The translations under genes and the position numbers were made by a program. Of a DNA stretch of 64,000 nucleotides, positions 18,080 to 27,060 are shown one piece after another (position 1 is the first letter of the stretch; the number at the start of each line of letters is the position of its first letter). The notes below the pieces were generated by a model. It was not told the DNA's origin. It searched no databases and was given only the letters and a program-made list of their open reading frames with translations. Origin of the DNA: Mycolicibacterium moriokaense (GTDB lineage: Bacteria; Actinomycetota; Actinomycetes; Mycobacteriales; Mycobacteriaceae); the NCBI RefSeq assembly GCF_010726085.1, contig NZ_AP022560.1, positions 372,001 to 436,000 on the forward strand, read 5' to 3'.

Positions 18080-18545
18080 CGTGCCGCACTCGCGCTACGA
18101 CCAACTCGACGAACTGCTGACGCGCCTTCATGTCGCGCGCCAGCGGCCGAGTTGGCGGCGCCGGCTTCTCGACGGCGCCGACCCCGTCACCAGCGTCTCC
18201 ACGCTGCGGGTGCTGCGAGCGGTCGAACACTGCCAGCAGACCGGCGACGGGGCGTCCATCAGCGACGTCGCCGACTACATGGCCGTCGAGCACTCGACCG
18301 CCAGTCGCACGGTCGCCGGTGTCGTCGCCGCGGGCCTGCTGACGAAGGCGTTCGCCGCCGACGACCAGCGCCGCTGCGTGTTGGTGCTGACCGACGTGGG
18401 CCGCAAGACCCTCGCGACGGTGACCGACCGTCGACGTGAGCTCGTCGCCGAGACCATCGCCGACTGGCCCGACGCTGACGTCGACGCGCTGGTGGCCCTG
18501 TTGGAGCGGCTGACCGAACGATTCGAATCCGCGACGGCCCAATGA
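18069..18545 (+). CDS. MarR family transcriptional regulator
   Basis: The 158-residue protein has a winged helix-turn-helix: SISDVADYMAVEHSTASRTVAGVVAAGLLTKAFAADDQRRCVLVLTDVGRKTL contains the recognition helix and the DxRR wing typical of MarR. It begins a three-gene plus-strand operon with an MFS transporter (4-base ATGA overlap) and a methyltransferase. It probably represses this operon in the absence of a ligand. The start could instead be GTG at 18081, which would remove four residues and free the operator. Confidence 0.85.
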   Translation: MHICVPHSRYDQLDELLTRLHVARQRPSWRRRLLDGADPVTSVSTLRVLRAVEHCQQTGDGASISDVADYMAVEHSTASRTVAGVVAAGLLTKAFAADDQRRCVLVLTDVGRKTLATVTDRRRELVAETIADWPDADVDALVALLERLTERFESATAQ

Positions 18546-19804
18546 CCGCAGAGGCCACCGTAAAAACCACTGCTCCACCGAAGCCGCGCGGTGCGCTCGG
18601 GTTGATGTTCGACCCGGTCTTCGGCGCGCTGTTCTGGGGCAAGATGATCTCCGTCGTCGCGGTGTGGACGCACGGCATCGTGGCGGCGATCGTCATGTAC
18701 GACGCGACGCGATCGGCGCTCATGGTCGGACTCGTCGGCGTCGTCCAGTTTGCCCCTCAACTGATCCTCAGTCCCATCAGCGGCAAGTGGGCCGACACGG
18801 GTAATCCCGCCCGCCAGATTCTGCTCGGCCGGGTGTTGTGTGTCGCGGGCTCCGGCTTCACCGCGGTGTGGTTGTTCATCGAACCGGCGCAACAAGGGTT
18901 GTCCGGCGCGCTGCCCGTGCTGCTGGGCACCCTGCTGGTGGGCTTCGGCTTTGTCGTCGGCGGCCCCGCGATGCAGTCGATCGTCCCAGACCTGATCCGC
19001 GATGGTGAGCTCTCGACGGCCATGGCGCTCAACAGCATTCCCATGACGATCGGGCGCATCCTCGGCCCGGCATCCGGCGCCTATCTCGCCGCACACTTCG
19101 GGGCGGCGACGGGGTTCGGCATCAGCGCCGCCCTGCACCTGTTGTTCGCGATGCTCGTGCTGATCGTGCGCTTCCCGGCGCCACCCGTACGGCTGGGCGA
19201 CACGGACTACCGCGTTCGTGTGGCCCTCAAGTACGTGTGGCAGGACAAACCGCTGTTGTTGGCGCTCGTCGCGGTGGGCGCGGTCGGGTTCGCTTCGGAC
19301 TCCTCGATCACGTTGGCGCCCTCCATGGCCGACGAACTCGACGGTGACGCCCGGCTCGTCGGAATGCTCTCTGCGAGCTTCGGCGTCGGCGCAGCGGTCG
19401 GGATGGCGGTGCTGGCGTTCATGGGCGGCCGGATGGTGTCGACGCGAGTGTCGGCCATCGGTTTGGCGGGCCTCGGTGCGGGCTGTGCCGTATTGGTGAC
19501 CGCGGCGAATCCGACGCTGGCATTGGCCGGATTTGCGTTGACGGGCCTGGGCTTCGGCTGGGCGATGACCGGGCTCAGCACCGTGGTGCAGGAGCGTGCG
19601 CCCGAGGAGCTGCGCGGCCGGATCATGGCGCTGTGGCTGGTCGGCTTCCTCGGTTCGCGCCCGATCGCGGCGGCGCTGCTCGGCGGGGCGGCCGACGTCT
19701 TCTCCGTCTATACGGCCTTCGCCATCGCGGCGGCCCTATGCGTGATCGTGGCGTTGTGGTGCCGACCGTCGAAGATCGCAGGCCCGCTGCCTGCGCGGAT
19801 CTGA
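18542..19804 (+). CDS. MFS transporter
   Basis: The 420-residue protein has about 12 hydrophobic helices and the layout of enterobactin-exporter/EntS-like major facilitator proteins, with the loop SGKWADTGNPARQ after helix 2 in place of the MFS A motif. It overlaps the MarR gene by 4 bases and the methyltransferase start by 1 base, so all three are co-transcribed. A drug or metabolite efflux role under MarR control is likely; substrate unknown. Confidence 0.85.
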   Translation: MTAEATVKTTAPPKPRGALGLMFDPVFGALFWGKMISVVAVWTHGIVAAIVMYDATRSALMVGLVGVVQFAPQLILSPISGKWADTGNPARQILLGRVLCVAGSGFTAVWLFIEPAQQGLSGALPVLLGTLLVGFGFVVGGPAMQSIVPDLIRDGELSTAMALNSIPMTIGRILGPASGAYLAAHFGAATGFGISAALHLLFAMLVLIVRFPAPPVRLGDTDYRVRVALKYVWQDKPLLLALVAVGAVGFASDSSITLAPSMADELDGDARLVGMLSASFGVGAAVGMAVLAFMGGRMVSTRVSAIGLAGLGAGCAVLVTAANPTLALAGFALTGLGFGWAMTGLSTVVQERAPEELRGRIMALWLVGFLGSRPIAAALLGGAADVFSVYTAFAIAAALCVIVALWCRPSKIAGPLPARI

Positions 19805-20643
19805 TGAGCGCAGACAAACCAGACCGAGTCGACGCCAGCATGCTCAGCGGCGTCTCGGAGACGGCGCTGCTGACACTGAACGGCAGGGCGCATCAAGCCC
19901 GCCATCCCCAACCCATCATCGATGACCCGATGGCGATCCGGCTGGTCGATTCCATCGACTTCGACTTCGACAAGTTCGGCCGCCGCAAGGGCCAGGAGAT
20001 GGCGCTGCGATCGCTGGCGTTCGACCGGGCCGCCGTGCAGTACCTGTCCGAACATCCCGCCGCCACGGTCGTCGCGCTCGCCGAGGGGCTGCAGACCAGC
20101 TTCTGGCGCCTGGACGGCGCGCTGTCGGAGGCGAAATTCCGTTGGTTGACAATCGATTTCGAGCCCATCATCGCGTTGCGCGAACGACTGCTGCCGTCGT
20201 CGCCGCGCATCACCACACTCGCGCAGTCGGCGCTCGACTATTCGTGGATGGACGCCGTCGACACCGCGAACGGTGTCTTCATCACCGCGGAGGGGCTGCT
20301 GATGTACCTGCAGCCCGACGAGGCGATGGGGCTGATCACCCAGTGCGCCAAGCGATTTCCCGACGGTCAGATGATCTTCGACCTGCCGCCGGTGCTGGTG
20401 AAGATGTTCGCCAAGAAGGGCTTGAAGTCGTCCAAGGAGTATCGCGTCCCACCGATGCCGTTCAGTCTCACACCCAACCAACTGGCTGCACTCGCCGACA
20501 CGGTGCCCGGCATCCGCGCTGTGCACGACCTGCCGATGCCGAAGGGCCGTGGCTTCCTGTTCGAGAAGGTCTACCCGGCGTTCTGGCAGTGGCGGCCGAC
20601 CAAGCAGATTCGCGGTGCGTACACGCTGCTGGAATTCGGCTGA
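19804..20643 (+). CDS. Class I SAM-dependent methyltransferase, leucine carboxyl methyltransferase-like
   Basis: The 279-residue protein resembles the LCMT/TcmP-like methyltransferases: ARHPQPIIDDPMAIRLVD at the start, VVALAEGLQTSFWRLDG as the SAM-binding glycine region variant, WLTIDFEPIIALRERLLP as the acidic ribose loop, and NGVFITAEGLLMYLQPDEA. These methylate carboxyl or hydroxyl groups of small molecules. Start ATG at 19804 overlaps the MFS stop by one base; the frame extending upstream runs inside the MFS gene. Pairing with an exporter suggests modification then export of a metabolite, which is inference. Confidence 0.82.
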   Translation: MSADKPDRVDASMLSGVSETALLTLNGRAHQARHPQPIIDDPMAIRLVDSIDFDFDKFGRRKGQEMALRSLAFDRAAVQYLSEHPAATVVALAEGLQTSFWRLDGALSEAKFRWLTIDFEPIIALRERLLPSSPRITTLAQSALDYSWMDAVDTANGVFITAEGLLMYLQPDEAMGLITQCAKRFPDGQMIFDLPPVLVKMFAKKGLKSSKEYRVPPMPFSLTPNQLAALADTVPGIRAVHDLPMPKGRGFLFEKVYPAFWQWRPTKQIRGAYTLLEFG

Positions 20644-20684
20644 GCGACACCGAGTCTAGGCCTACCTGTTCACGGCCTACCTGG

Positions 20685-21941
20685 TCACCGGGCGCTGAGC
20701 GCGGGCTCCCGAACCGCGGGCGACGACTCGTCCAACTCCACACGATCGCGGGTCAGGATGAACAGCGATGCCGCCGCCAGGACCGCGGAGACGAACATCA
20801 CCACGCCCATCGGCACCGCCGTGGCCTCGCCGGCCAGACCGACCAGAGGTGCGGTGACCGCGCCCGCACCGTACTGCAGGAACCCGAGCACCGCGGAGCC
20901 CGTGCCCGCGGCATGACGCACCTCGGTGGTGGCCAGCGCGGCCGCGTTGGCGTAGATGAGGCCAATATTGGCCATGAAGCACGCCATCAATGCGATTGTG
21001 GCCCAGGCGATAACCCCGCCGATCGTCACGTCGAGCAGCATCAGGGTGGTCACGATCAAGATGCCCGTGACGCCTGCGATCAACACCTGCCGTGGGGCGA
21101 ACCTGCGGACCAGTCGCGCGGAAACCAGGCTGCCCAAACCGATCGCGAGGGCACACGACCCGAAGGTCACCGAGTACGCGACGGGCGAGAACCCGAGGAC
21201 ATTCTGCAGCACGAATGGCGATGCCGAGATGTAGGCGAACATCGCCGCGGCGGCGAACGCCATGCACAGCGTGAAGCCGACGTAGCGCCGGTTACCCAGC
21301 ACGCTTCGGGTGCTCTCCGCCAAGGCTTTCAGGCCACCCGGCCTGCGCCGCTCCGCGGGAAGCGACTCGCCGACGGCGAAGATCACCCCGAGCAGCATCA
21401 CCAGGTTCAGCGCGGCCAATGCGATGAACACGGCGCGCCAACCCCATTCGGTCACGACGAAGCCACCGAGCATCGGCGCCGTGATCGGAGCCAGCACACC
21501 GATCAGCATCATGACCGCGAACAACTGCGCGGCAGCGGATCCCTTGGCCCGGTCGGCGATGACCGCACGGGCGATGACCACCCCCGCGGCGCCCGCGAAG
21601 CCCTGGGCGAACCGCAGCGCGACCAGGATCTCGATCGACGGGGCCAGCGCGCAGCCCAGGCTGGTGAGCAGGCAGATCGTCGTACCGATGATCAGCGGCC
21701 CTCGGCGTCCGTAGCGATCGGAGAGCGATCCGATGATGAGTTGTCCGACAGCCAGGCCGATGAGGAAGGTCGTCAGCGTCAACTGGATGTTGTGCGCCGC
21801 CGTGCCGAACTCCCCGGCCATCTCCGGGAACGCCGACAGATACATGTCGATGGAGAACGGTGCCACGCCGTTGAGCAGCGCCAACACCATGATCAGCCAG
21901 ATCGATGGGGCGCCGGCGGTGGCCGGGGTCTTCGCGTTCAT
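20685..21941 (-). CDS. Multidrug efflux MFS transporter, Bcr/CflA family
   Basis: The 418-residue protein has 12 predicted helices, the Bcr/CflA opening SIDMYLSAFPEMAGEFGT and the MFS signature GQLIIGSLSDRYGRRGPLIIG between helices 2 and 3. It exports drugs or small metabolites by proton antiport. ATG at 21941 has GAAGGA 5 bases upstream; an earlier start at 21971 would fall in the AT-rich operator. It is divergent to a MarR gene, with a palindrome between them, so MarR control is likely. Confidence 0.9.
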   Translation of the reverse strand: MNAKTPATAGAPSIWLIMVLALLNGVAPFSIDMYLSAFPEMAGEFGTAAHNIQLTLTTFLIGLAVGQLIIGSLSDRYGRRGPLIIGTTICLLTSLGCALAPSIEILVALRFAQGFAGAAGVVIARAVIADRAKGSAAAQLFAVMMLIGVLAPITAPMLGGFVVTEWGWRAVFIALAALNLVMLLGVIFAVGESLPAERRRPGGLKALAESTRSVLGNRRYVGFTLCMAFAAAAMFAYISASPFVLQNVLGFSPVAYSVTFGSCALAIGLGSLVSARLVRRFAPRQVLIAGVTGILIVTTLMLLDVTIGGVIAWATIALMACFMANIGLIYANAAALATTEVRHAAGTGSAVLGFLQYGAGAVTAPLVGLAGEATAVPMGVVMFVSAVLAAASLFILTRDRVELDESSPAVREPALSAR

Positions 21942-21974
21942 GACGTCCTTCGGGTGGAAAAGAATGACCAAACG

Positions 21975-21996
21975 ATAGTTATATCGAGATAATTAT
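21975..21996. promoter_or_regulatory. MarR-type operator between divergent efflux and marR genes
   Basis: A 22-base AT-rich palindrome centred on TCGA: the core TTATaTCGAgATAA (21979-21992) is extended by ATA on the left and TAT on the right, with two mismatched pairs in 11. It ends 13 bases before the MarR start and lies 34 bases upstream of the efflux pump start, placed to control both. Confidence 0.72.
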
Positions 21997-22009
21997 GTCA
22001 AAATAAGTT

Positions 22010-22501
22010 ATGCCACTCACAGTGCCCTCGGTTGTGCCGCCTCACATTCGTGAGCTCGCGCTCGTGCTCCACGACCTGTCGCGGGGGATCGCGCGGCTCG
22101 GCCCCGCTCAGGTCGGGCTCGTGCCGCTGCCTGCGACCGAAGTGGCGGTGCTGCGCGCCGTCATCGCGGAACCCGATCGCAGCGTGTCGGAGGTGGCCGC
22201 CGCGCTGTCGATGCAGACGAGCAACGTCAGCGCCGCGGTGCGGTCGCTATCCAAGCGGAGCCTGGTGGACAAGCGCCCGAGTGCTCACGACGGCAGGGTC
22301 ACGCTGCTGCGTCCGACGGCTAAGGCGCTCAAGGAACACAGCGCTATCGAAAGGGCCATCGCCGGAACGATTTACGCCGCACTCAAGGGCGTCTCGGATG
22401 GCTCGGTGGAGGCTCTCCTGCGCGCGGGGCCCGCGATGAAGGAGCTGACGAACGCGATGTCGGCGCAGGCCGCGGGACGTGTTCCCGTCAGCGCGCCTTG
22501 A
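22010..22501 (+). CDS. MarR family transcriptional regulator
   Basis: The 163-residue protein has a winged helix region RSVSEVAAALSMQTSNVSAAVRSLSKRSLVDKRPSAHDGRVTLLRPTAKAL, in which TSNVSAAVRSL is the recognition helix. It is divergent to the Bcr/CflA pump gene at 21941. No Shine-Dalgarno precedes the ATG at 22010. It most likely represses the pump and itself through the palindrome at 21975-21996. Confidence 0.85.
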   Translation: MPLTVPSVVPPHIRELALVLHDLSRGIARLGPAQVGLVPLPATEVAVLRAVIAEPDRSVSEVAAALSMQTSNVSAAVRSLSKRSLVDKRPSAHDGRVTLLRPTAKALKEHSAIERAIAGTIYAALKGVSDGSVEALLRAGPAMKELTNAMSAQAAGRVPVSAP

Positions 22502-22571
22502 ACCAGTGGACGACGGTCACCGCCACCGGAATGTAGAGCGGCGAGAGGACCCGCGCGAAGGTTCCCAGCAT
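22488..22571 (-). other. Possible small hydrophobic ORF after fadD
   Basis: An ATG at 22571 opens a 27-codon frame (MLGTFARVLSPLYIPVAVTV...) with a mostly hydrophobic sequence ending at 22488 inside the convergent marR 3' end. The frame is the same as that of the upstream acyl-CoA ligase and is open from that gene's TAA, giving 44 sense codons. It may be a small membrane peptide, a decayed C-terminus or chance. Confidence 0.2.
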
Positions 22572-22622
22572 GGGTGCATAGACGAACGTGGGTGTGGCAC
22601 TCCGATTTGAGATGGGGATCTG

Positions 22623-24164
22623 TTACCGCGCGGCGGAGGTCGTATAGCGCTCGCGCAGTTTGCCTTTGACGAGCTTGCCGGTCGGTGTTCGCGGCAACCG
22701 GTCCACGAAGTCCACCGAACGCGGCGCCTTGTAGTGCGCAATGCGCTCGCGGGTGTATTTGATGAGATCGGCGGCGAGCTCGTCGGAAGCTGGCAGACCG
22801 GGATTGAGTTGGACGATGGCCTTCACCTGCTCGCCCATCTCGGGGTCGGGCACCCCGATGACCGCGACGTCGTACACCGCGGGGTGCATCGCCAACGCAT
22901 TCTCGATTTCCTGCGGGTAGATGTTCACGCCGCCCGAGATGATCATGAACGACTTGCGGTCGGTTAGATAGAGATAGCCCTCGTCATCGACGTAGCCGAG
23001 GTCGCCGACGGTAGTCCATAGCGGATGCGCCGGGTGTTGAGCCTCGGCCGTCTTCTCGGGCGCGTTGTGGTAGATGAACGGAACGGTATCCCGTTCGAAG
23101 TACACGGTGCCGATCGACCCGACGGGAAGCTCGTGTCCGTCGTCGTCACAGATGTGCAATGTTCCCAAGACACTTTGGCCCACCGAACCGCGGTGAGTCA
23201 GCCACTGTTCGGTGTCGATCACGGTCATGCCGTGCACTTCGGTGGCGCTGTAGTACTCGTAGATCACCGGGCCCAGCCACGCGATCATCGCCAGCTTGAC
23301 GTCCACCGGGCACGGGGCGGCGGCGTGGATCACCACGCGCAGGCTTGACATGTCGTGGCTGGTGCGAATCTCCTCATCCAGCTTTAGCATTCGCACGAAC
23401 ATGGTCGGCACCATCTGGGTCGCGGTAATCCGATAGCGCTCGACGTGATCCAACGTCTCGACCGCATCGAACTTCTTGGCCAGCACGACCGTTCCGCCCA
23501 GCGCGTGCACCACCCCGCACCACCTCAACGGCGCGGCGTGATAGATCGGGGCCGACGACAGGTAGACATCGCTGGAGGTGATACCGAACAGCCCTCGCGC
23601 GATCGCGACCACCGGATCGCCGGGTTCGTCGACATTGCGTGACGGCAGATCGGGGCGAATGCCTTTGGGAAAACCCGTCGTCCCGGACGAGTACAGCATC
23701 ACCGCGCCACACGGTTGCGCGCTCAGACGCGGGCCCGCCCCGGCGATCGCGGACTCGTAGGACAGGAAGCCGTCGATCTCCCCACCGAACGCCATCAGCA
23801 GGTCCGGGCCGCCGCCTTCGGCGACGACGGCGGTGGCGAGGTCGGCGAGTGCCGCCGACGCGATCAGCACGCGGGCGCCGGAGTCCCCGACGATGTACGC
23901 GGCTTCCGGTGCGGTCAGGTGGTGGTTGATCGCGGTGACGTACAACCCCGACCGCTGGGTGGCCCACAGCACCACGAGTGCCTCGGGGGCGTTGTCGGAG
24001 AGCAGCGCGACGACGTCTCCCGGTCGCAGGCCGGCGTCGTGCAGCACCCTGGCCAGCGCAGCCGAGTCGTCGTCGAGCCGGCGGTAGCTCATCGTCTCCC
24101 CGGTTTCGGCGACGATGATCGCCGCCCGCTCGGGGTCGTGTTTGGCGTGGGTACCAGGAAACAT
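22623..24164 (-). CDS. Acyl-CoA/fatty-acid-CoA ligase (FadD-like)
   Basis: The 513-residue adenylate-forming enzyme activates a carboxylic acid to its CoA thioester through an acyl-AMP. Visible motifs are the P-loop YSSGTTGFPKG, the YYSATEVHG region, TVGDLGYVDDEGYLYLTDRKSFMIISGGVNIYP with the hinge Asp, and the catalytic lysine region TPTGKLVKGKLRERY at the C-terminus. ATG at 24164 lies 22 bases after the aldehyde dehydrogenase stop. It is the last gene of the P450 operon and would take the acid made by the dehydrogenases into beta-oxidation. Confidence 0.9.
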   Translation of the reverse strand: MFPGTHAKHDPERAAIIVAETGETMSYRRLDDDSAALARVLHDAGLRPGDVVALLSDNAPEALVVLWATQRSGLYVTAINHHLTAPEAAYIVGDSGARVLIASAALADLATAVVAEGGGPDLLMAFGGEIDGFLSYESAIAGAGPRLSAQPCGAVMLYSSGTTGFPKGIRPDLPSRNVDEPGDPVVAIARGLFGITSSDVYLSSAPIYHAAPLRWCGVVHALGGTVVLAKKFDAVETLDHVERYRITATQMVPTMFVRMLKLDEEIRTSHDMSSLRVVIHAAAPCPVDVKLAMIAWLGPVIYEYYSATEVHGMTVIDTEQWLTHRGSVGQSVLGTLHICDDDGHELPVGSIGTVYFERDTVPFIYHNAPEKTAEAQHPAHPLWTTVGDLGYVDDEGYLYLTDRKSFMIISGGVNIYPQEIENALAMHPAVYDVAVIGVPDPEMGEQVKAIVQLNPGLPASDELAADLIKYTRERIAHYKAPRSVDFVDRLPRTPTGKLVKGKLRERYTTSAAR

Positions 24165-24186
24165 GCTCTCCCCTGAGGTTTACTGC

Positions 24187-25704
24187 CTACGCGTCGGCTG
24201 CCGCGGAGACGACGACCGCGTAGGCCCGCTTGCGGCGGTCATTGGTCAGGTCGATGTGGATGAACTTCGGCTCGGTGTACTCGTCGAGCGCGTCGGGCCC
24301 CAGTTCGCGTCCGAGTCCGCTCTGCTTGACACCGCCGAACGGGTACATCGCGTTGACCATGTGCCAGTCGTTGATCCACACGGTGCCCGACTCCAGGCGT
24401 CGTGCGATCGCGAGGGCACGGCCGTTGTCGGCGCTCCACACCCCCGCGGACAGCCCGTACTCGCTGTCGTTGGCGATCGCGACGGCTTCGTCGTCGTCAC
24501 GGAACGGAATCACCACCAGCACCGGGCCGAAGATCTCCTCACGGGCGATGCGCATCTGGTTGTTGGCGCCGGTGAGGATGGTCGGCGGCACCCAATGCCC
24601 TTCGGCCAGGGCCGGATCCGACGGGACCGTGCCCTGGAAGGCGATCTTGCAGCCCTCCTCCTGGCCGAGCGCGATGTACTTCTCGACGCGCGCCTTCTGC
24701 TTGGCCGACACCAACGGGCCCAGGTCGGTGGCCGGACTCATCGGGTCGCCCATCACCAGCGTCTCGGCGCGCGCCACCAGGCGGGCCACGAACTCGTCGT
24801 GAATGGACTCGTGCACCAGCAGCCGGGTGCCCGACTCGCAGGCCTGACCGCTCATCAGCAGGAACGCGAACAGCGAACCGTCCACGGCGAGATCGAAGTC
24901 CGCATCGGGCAGAACGATGTTGGCGCCCTTGCCGCCCAGCTCCAGCGTGACCTTCTTGACGTTGTCGGCGGCTGCGCGCATGACGAACTTGCCGACCTCG
25001 GTCGAGCCGGTGAAGGCGATCTTGCGGACGTCGGGATGCTCGGCGAGTCGGGCACCGACCTCCGGTCCCGGTCCCGTCACGACGTTCAGCACGCCCGGGG
25101 GCAATCCGACTTCGTCTGCGGCACGAGCGAGTTCGAGCAGCGTCAGCGGGGTCTGGTCGTCGGGCTTGAGCACGACGGTGTTGCCCGCGGCCAGCGCCGG
25201 GCCGAGCTTCCACACCGCCAGCAGCAGCGGGAAGTTCCACGGGATGATGCCCGCGCACACCCCGACTGGTTCCCGGACGATCATGCCTGCCGCCACGGTG
25301 GGCGCCTCGATCAGCGGTCGGCTCGTCTGGAACTCATAGCTACGCGCAAGCGACGCAAAGTATTTCAGGTTCGCGATCGCGTAGCCGATCAGGAACGCCC
25401 CGGCGCCCCGGACGGTCGCGCCGTTCTCGAGTACCTGCAGCGCGGTGAGTTCGTCCGAGCGTGCGGCCAGGTGGTCGGCGATGGCGTCGAGGAAGTCCGC
25501 CCGCTGGTCCTGCGTCAACGACCGCCACACCCCGGACTCATGGGCGGCCTTGGCGGCGGCCACCGCGTCGTCCGCGGTCGTGCGGTCGCCGTAGGCCACG
25601 GTGGCGACGAGTTCACCGGTCGCAGGGCTGTGCACCTCGATCGCCTCCGGGGCGTCGCGCCAGACGCCGTCGACGTACATCCGGTAATGCGGGCGCTCGG
25701 TCAT
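24187..25704 (-). CDS. NAD(P)-dependent aldehyde dehydrogenase
   Basis: The 505-residue protein is a full-length ALDH. It shows GIIPWNFPLLLAVWKLGPALAAGNTVVLKP, FTGSTEVGK, the general-base glutamate in VTLELGGKGAN and the catalytic Cys289 in GQACESGTRL, followed by EEIFGPVLVV. It oxidises an aldehyde to a carboxylic acid. It overlaps the 83-residue gene by 4 bases (ATGA). In this operon it would act on the aldehyde made by the NDMA-type alcohol dehydrogenase. Confidence 0.92.
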   Translation of the reverse strand: MTERPHYRMYVDGVWRDAPEAIEVHSPATGELVATVAYGDRTTADDAVAAAKAAHESGVWRSLTQDQRADFLDAIADHLAARSDELTALQVLENGATVRGAGAFLIGYAIANLKYFASLARSYEFQTSRPLIEAPTVAAGMIVREPVGVCAGIIPWNFPLLLAVWKLGPALAAGNTVVLKPDDQTPLTLLELARAADEVGLPPGVLNVVTGPGPEVGARLAEHPDVRKIAFTGSTEVGKFVMRAAADNVKKVTLELGGKGANIVLPDADFDLAVDGSLFAFLLMSGQACESGTRLLVHESIHDEFVARLVARAETLVMGDPMSPATDLGPLVSAKQKARVEKYIALGQEEGCKIAFQGTVPSDPALAEGHWVPPTILTGANNQMRIAREEIFGPVLVVIPFRDDDEAVAIANDSEYGLSAGVWSADNGRALAIARRLESGTVWINDWHMVNAMYPFGGVKQSGLGRELGPDALDEYTEPKFIHIDLTNDRRKRAYAVVVSAAADA

Positions 25705-25952
25705 GGATTACCTGCTCTCATCAGTGTCAGCTGGGTTTGAAAGCGGCCGATCGCCGGCGGTCCTGGCAGATAGCCGACGAACCACCGGTTCCAGCCGTCG
25801 GCGAATTCCTCGTGATGGTCGATCCGGAAGCCCCTGACGAAGTCGCCCCTGTCCCCGGCGGCCGTCAGGATGCGTTGCCGCAGTTCGATCGCCACCTCAG
25901 CCCGGGACATGCCGGTGGGCAGGTAGAAGTCGAACGACTGCCAGGCGTCCAT
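25701..25952 (-). CDS. Small conserved-looking protein in the P450 operon
   Basis: An 83-residue soluble-looking protein with no membrane segment, cysteine cluster or recognised motif. Sequence features are MDAWQSFDFYLPTGMSRAEVAIELRQRIL and the aromatic WNRWFVGYLPG. It starts one base after the alcohol dehydrogenase stop and overlaps aldehyde dehydrogenase by 4 bases, so it is certainly translated within the operon if real. It may be a small partner or specificity subunit of one of the flanking enzymes. I do not recognise the family. Confidence 0.75.
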   Translation of the reverse strand: MDAWQSFDFYLPTGMSRAEVAIELRQRILTAAGDRGDFVRGFRIDHHEEFADGWNRWFVGYLPGPPAIGRFQTQLTLMRAGNP

Positions 25953-25953
25953 G

Positions 25954-27060
25954 TCAGAACCTGATCAGGCCGCGCAGGTTGACCCCGTTGTGCATGTCCT
26001 CGTAGCCCTGGTTGATGTCTTCGAGGTCGTACTCGCGGGTGATCAGCTCGTCGAGCTTGAGCCGGCCCGCGCCGTACAGCTCGAGCAGGCGGGGGATGTC
26101 CAGGCGCGGGTTCGAGGACCCGAAAAGGCAACCGCGGACCTGCTTTTCGTACAGGGTCAAGTCGAACAGCGACATGTCCACCACGGTGTCGGTGGGATGC
26201 GGGATCGCCGTCATCACGACCCGGCCGCGCTTGCCGACCAGGCTCAGCGCCTGTGCCACGTAGGCGCCCTCGGCGCTGTCGGTGGTGACGACGCAGACGT
26301 CGGCCATGGTGCCCCGGGTGAGGTCGGTGATCAGCGCCTGGGCCTCCGCGACGTCGGCGGCGGCGTGGGTGGCGCCGAACTCGAAGGACCGTTCCCGCTT
26401 GTAGTCGACGGGATCGAGGGCGATGACGTGCTTGGCGCCGACGAGGCTCGCGCCCTGAATCGCGTTGATGCCGAGGCCGCCGACACCCATCACGACGACC
26501 GTGTCGCCGTCCGCGGCCTCGCCGGTGCGGACTGCGGCACCGTATCCGGTCGTGACCCCACATCCGACGAGGGCGGCCTTGTCCAGCGGAATGCCCTTGT
26601 CGACCTTCACCACCGAAGAAATCGGCACGACGGTGTACTCGGAAAACGTTCCGAGCACACACATCTGGCCGATGTCCTGGCCTCGACCGTGGAACCGGAA
26701 GGTTCCGTCGAGCTGGGGTCCGGCGACAATGGCGGCGCCGTACACGCACAGATTGCTGCGTCCGCGCGCACATTCGGTGCAGCGGCCGCAGGCGGGGATG
26801 AAGCTCAGCACGATGTGGTCGCCGGCCTCGACCTCGGTCACGCCGGGGCCCACGTCCACGACCACACCGGCGCCCTCATGCCCGCCGACCACCGGCAGGT
26901 TCATCGGCATGTCGCCGGTGACCAGATGATCGTCGGAGTGGCAGAGCCCGCTGGCGGTCAGCTGGACCAGGACCTCCTGGGCCTTGGGCCCGTCGAGCTC
27001 GATCTCCTCGACCTCCCACTTCTGGTGCAGTCCCCACAGGACGGCGGCTTTGGTCTTCAT
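25954..27060 (-). CDS. NDMA-dependent-type zinc alcohol dehydrogenase
   Basis: The 368-residue protein is a medium-chain zinc alcohol dehydrogenase. Catalytic zinc ligands Cys40 and the GHE motif (His61-Glu62) are present, and the structural zinc site is Cys91, Cys94, Cys97, Cys105. The NAD motif GVGGLGINAIQGA follows. Overall it resembles the mycofactocin-associated NDMA-dependent alcohol dehydrogenases, in which NAD stays bound and electrons leave through a redox cofactor. It overlaps the P450 gene by 4 bases. It would oxidise the P450 product alcohol to an aldehyde. No mycofactocin genes are in the window. Confidence 0.85.
   Translation of the reverse strand: MKTKAAVLWGLHQKWEVEEIELDGPKAQEVLVQLTASGLCHSDDHLVTGDMPMNLPVVGGHEGAGVVVDVGPGVTEVEAGDHIVLSFIPACGRCTECARGRSNLCVYGAAIVAGPQLDGTFRFHGRGQDIGQMCVLGTFSEYTVVPISSVVKVDKGIPLDKAALVGCGVTTGYGAAVRTGEAADGDTVVVMGVGGLGINAIQGASLVGAKHVIALDPVDYKRERSFEFGATHAAADVAEAQALITDLTRGTMADVCVVTTDSAEGAYVAQALSLVGKRGRVVMTAIPHPTDTVVDMSLFDLTLYEKQVRGCLFGSSNPRLDIPRLLELYGAGRLKLDELITREYDLEDINQGYEDMHNGVNLRGLIRF

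Noticed and set aside
20142..21992. 616-codon plus-strand frame across the methyltransferase and efflux genes
   Set aside because: Shadow with polar low-complexity translation; the opposite-strand transporter has clear MFS motifs.
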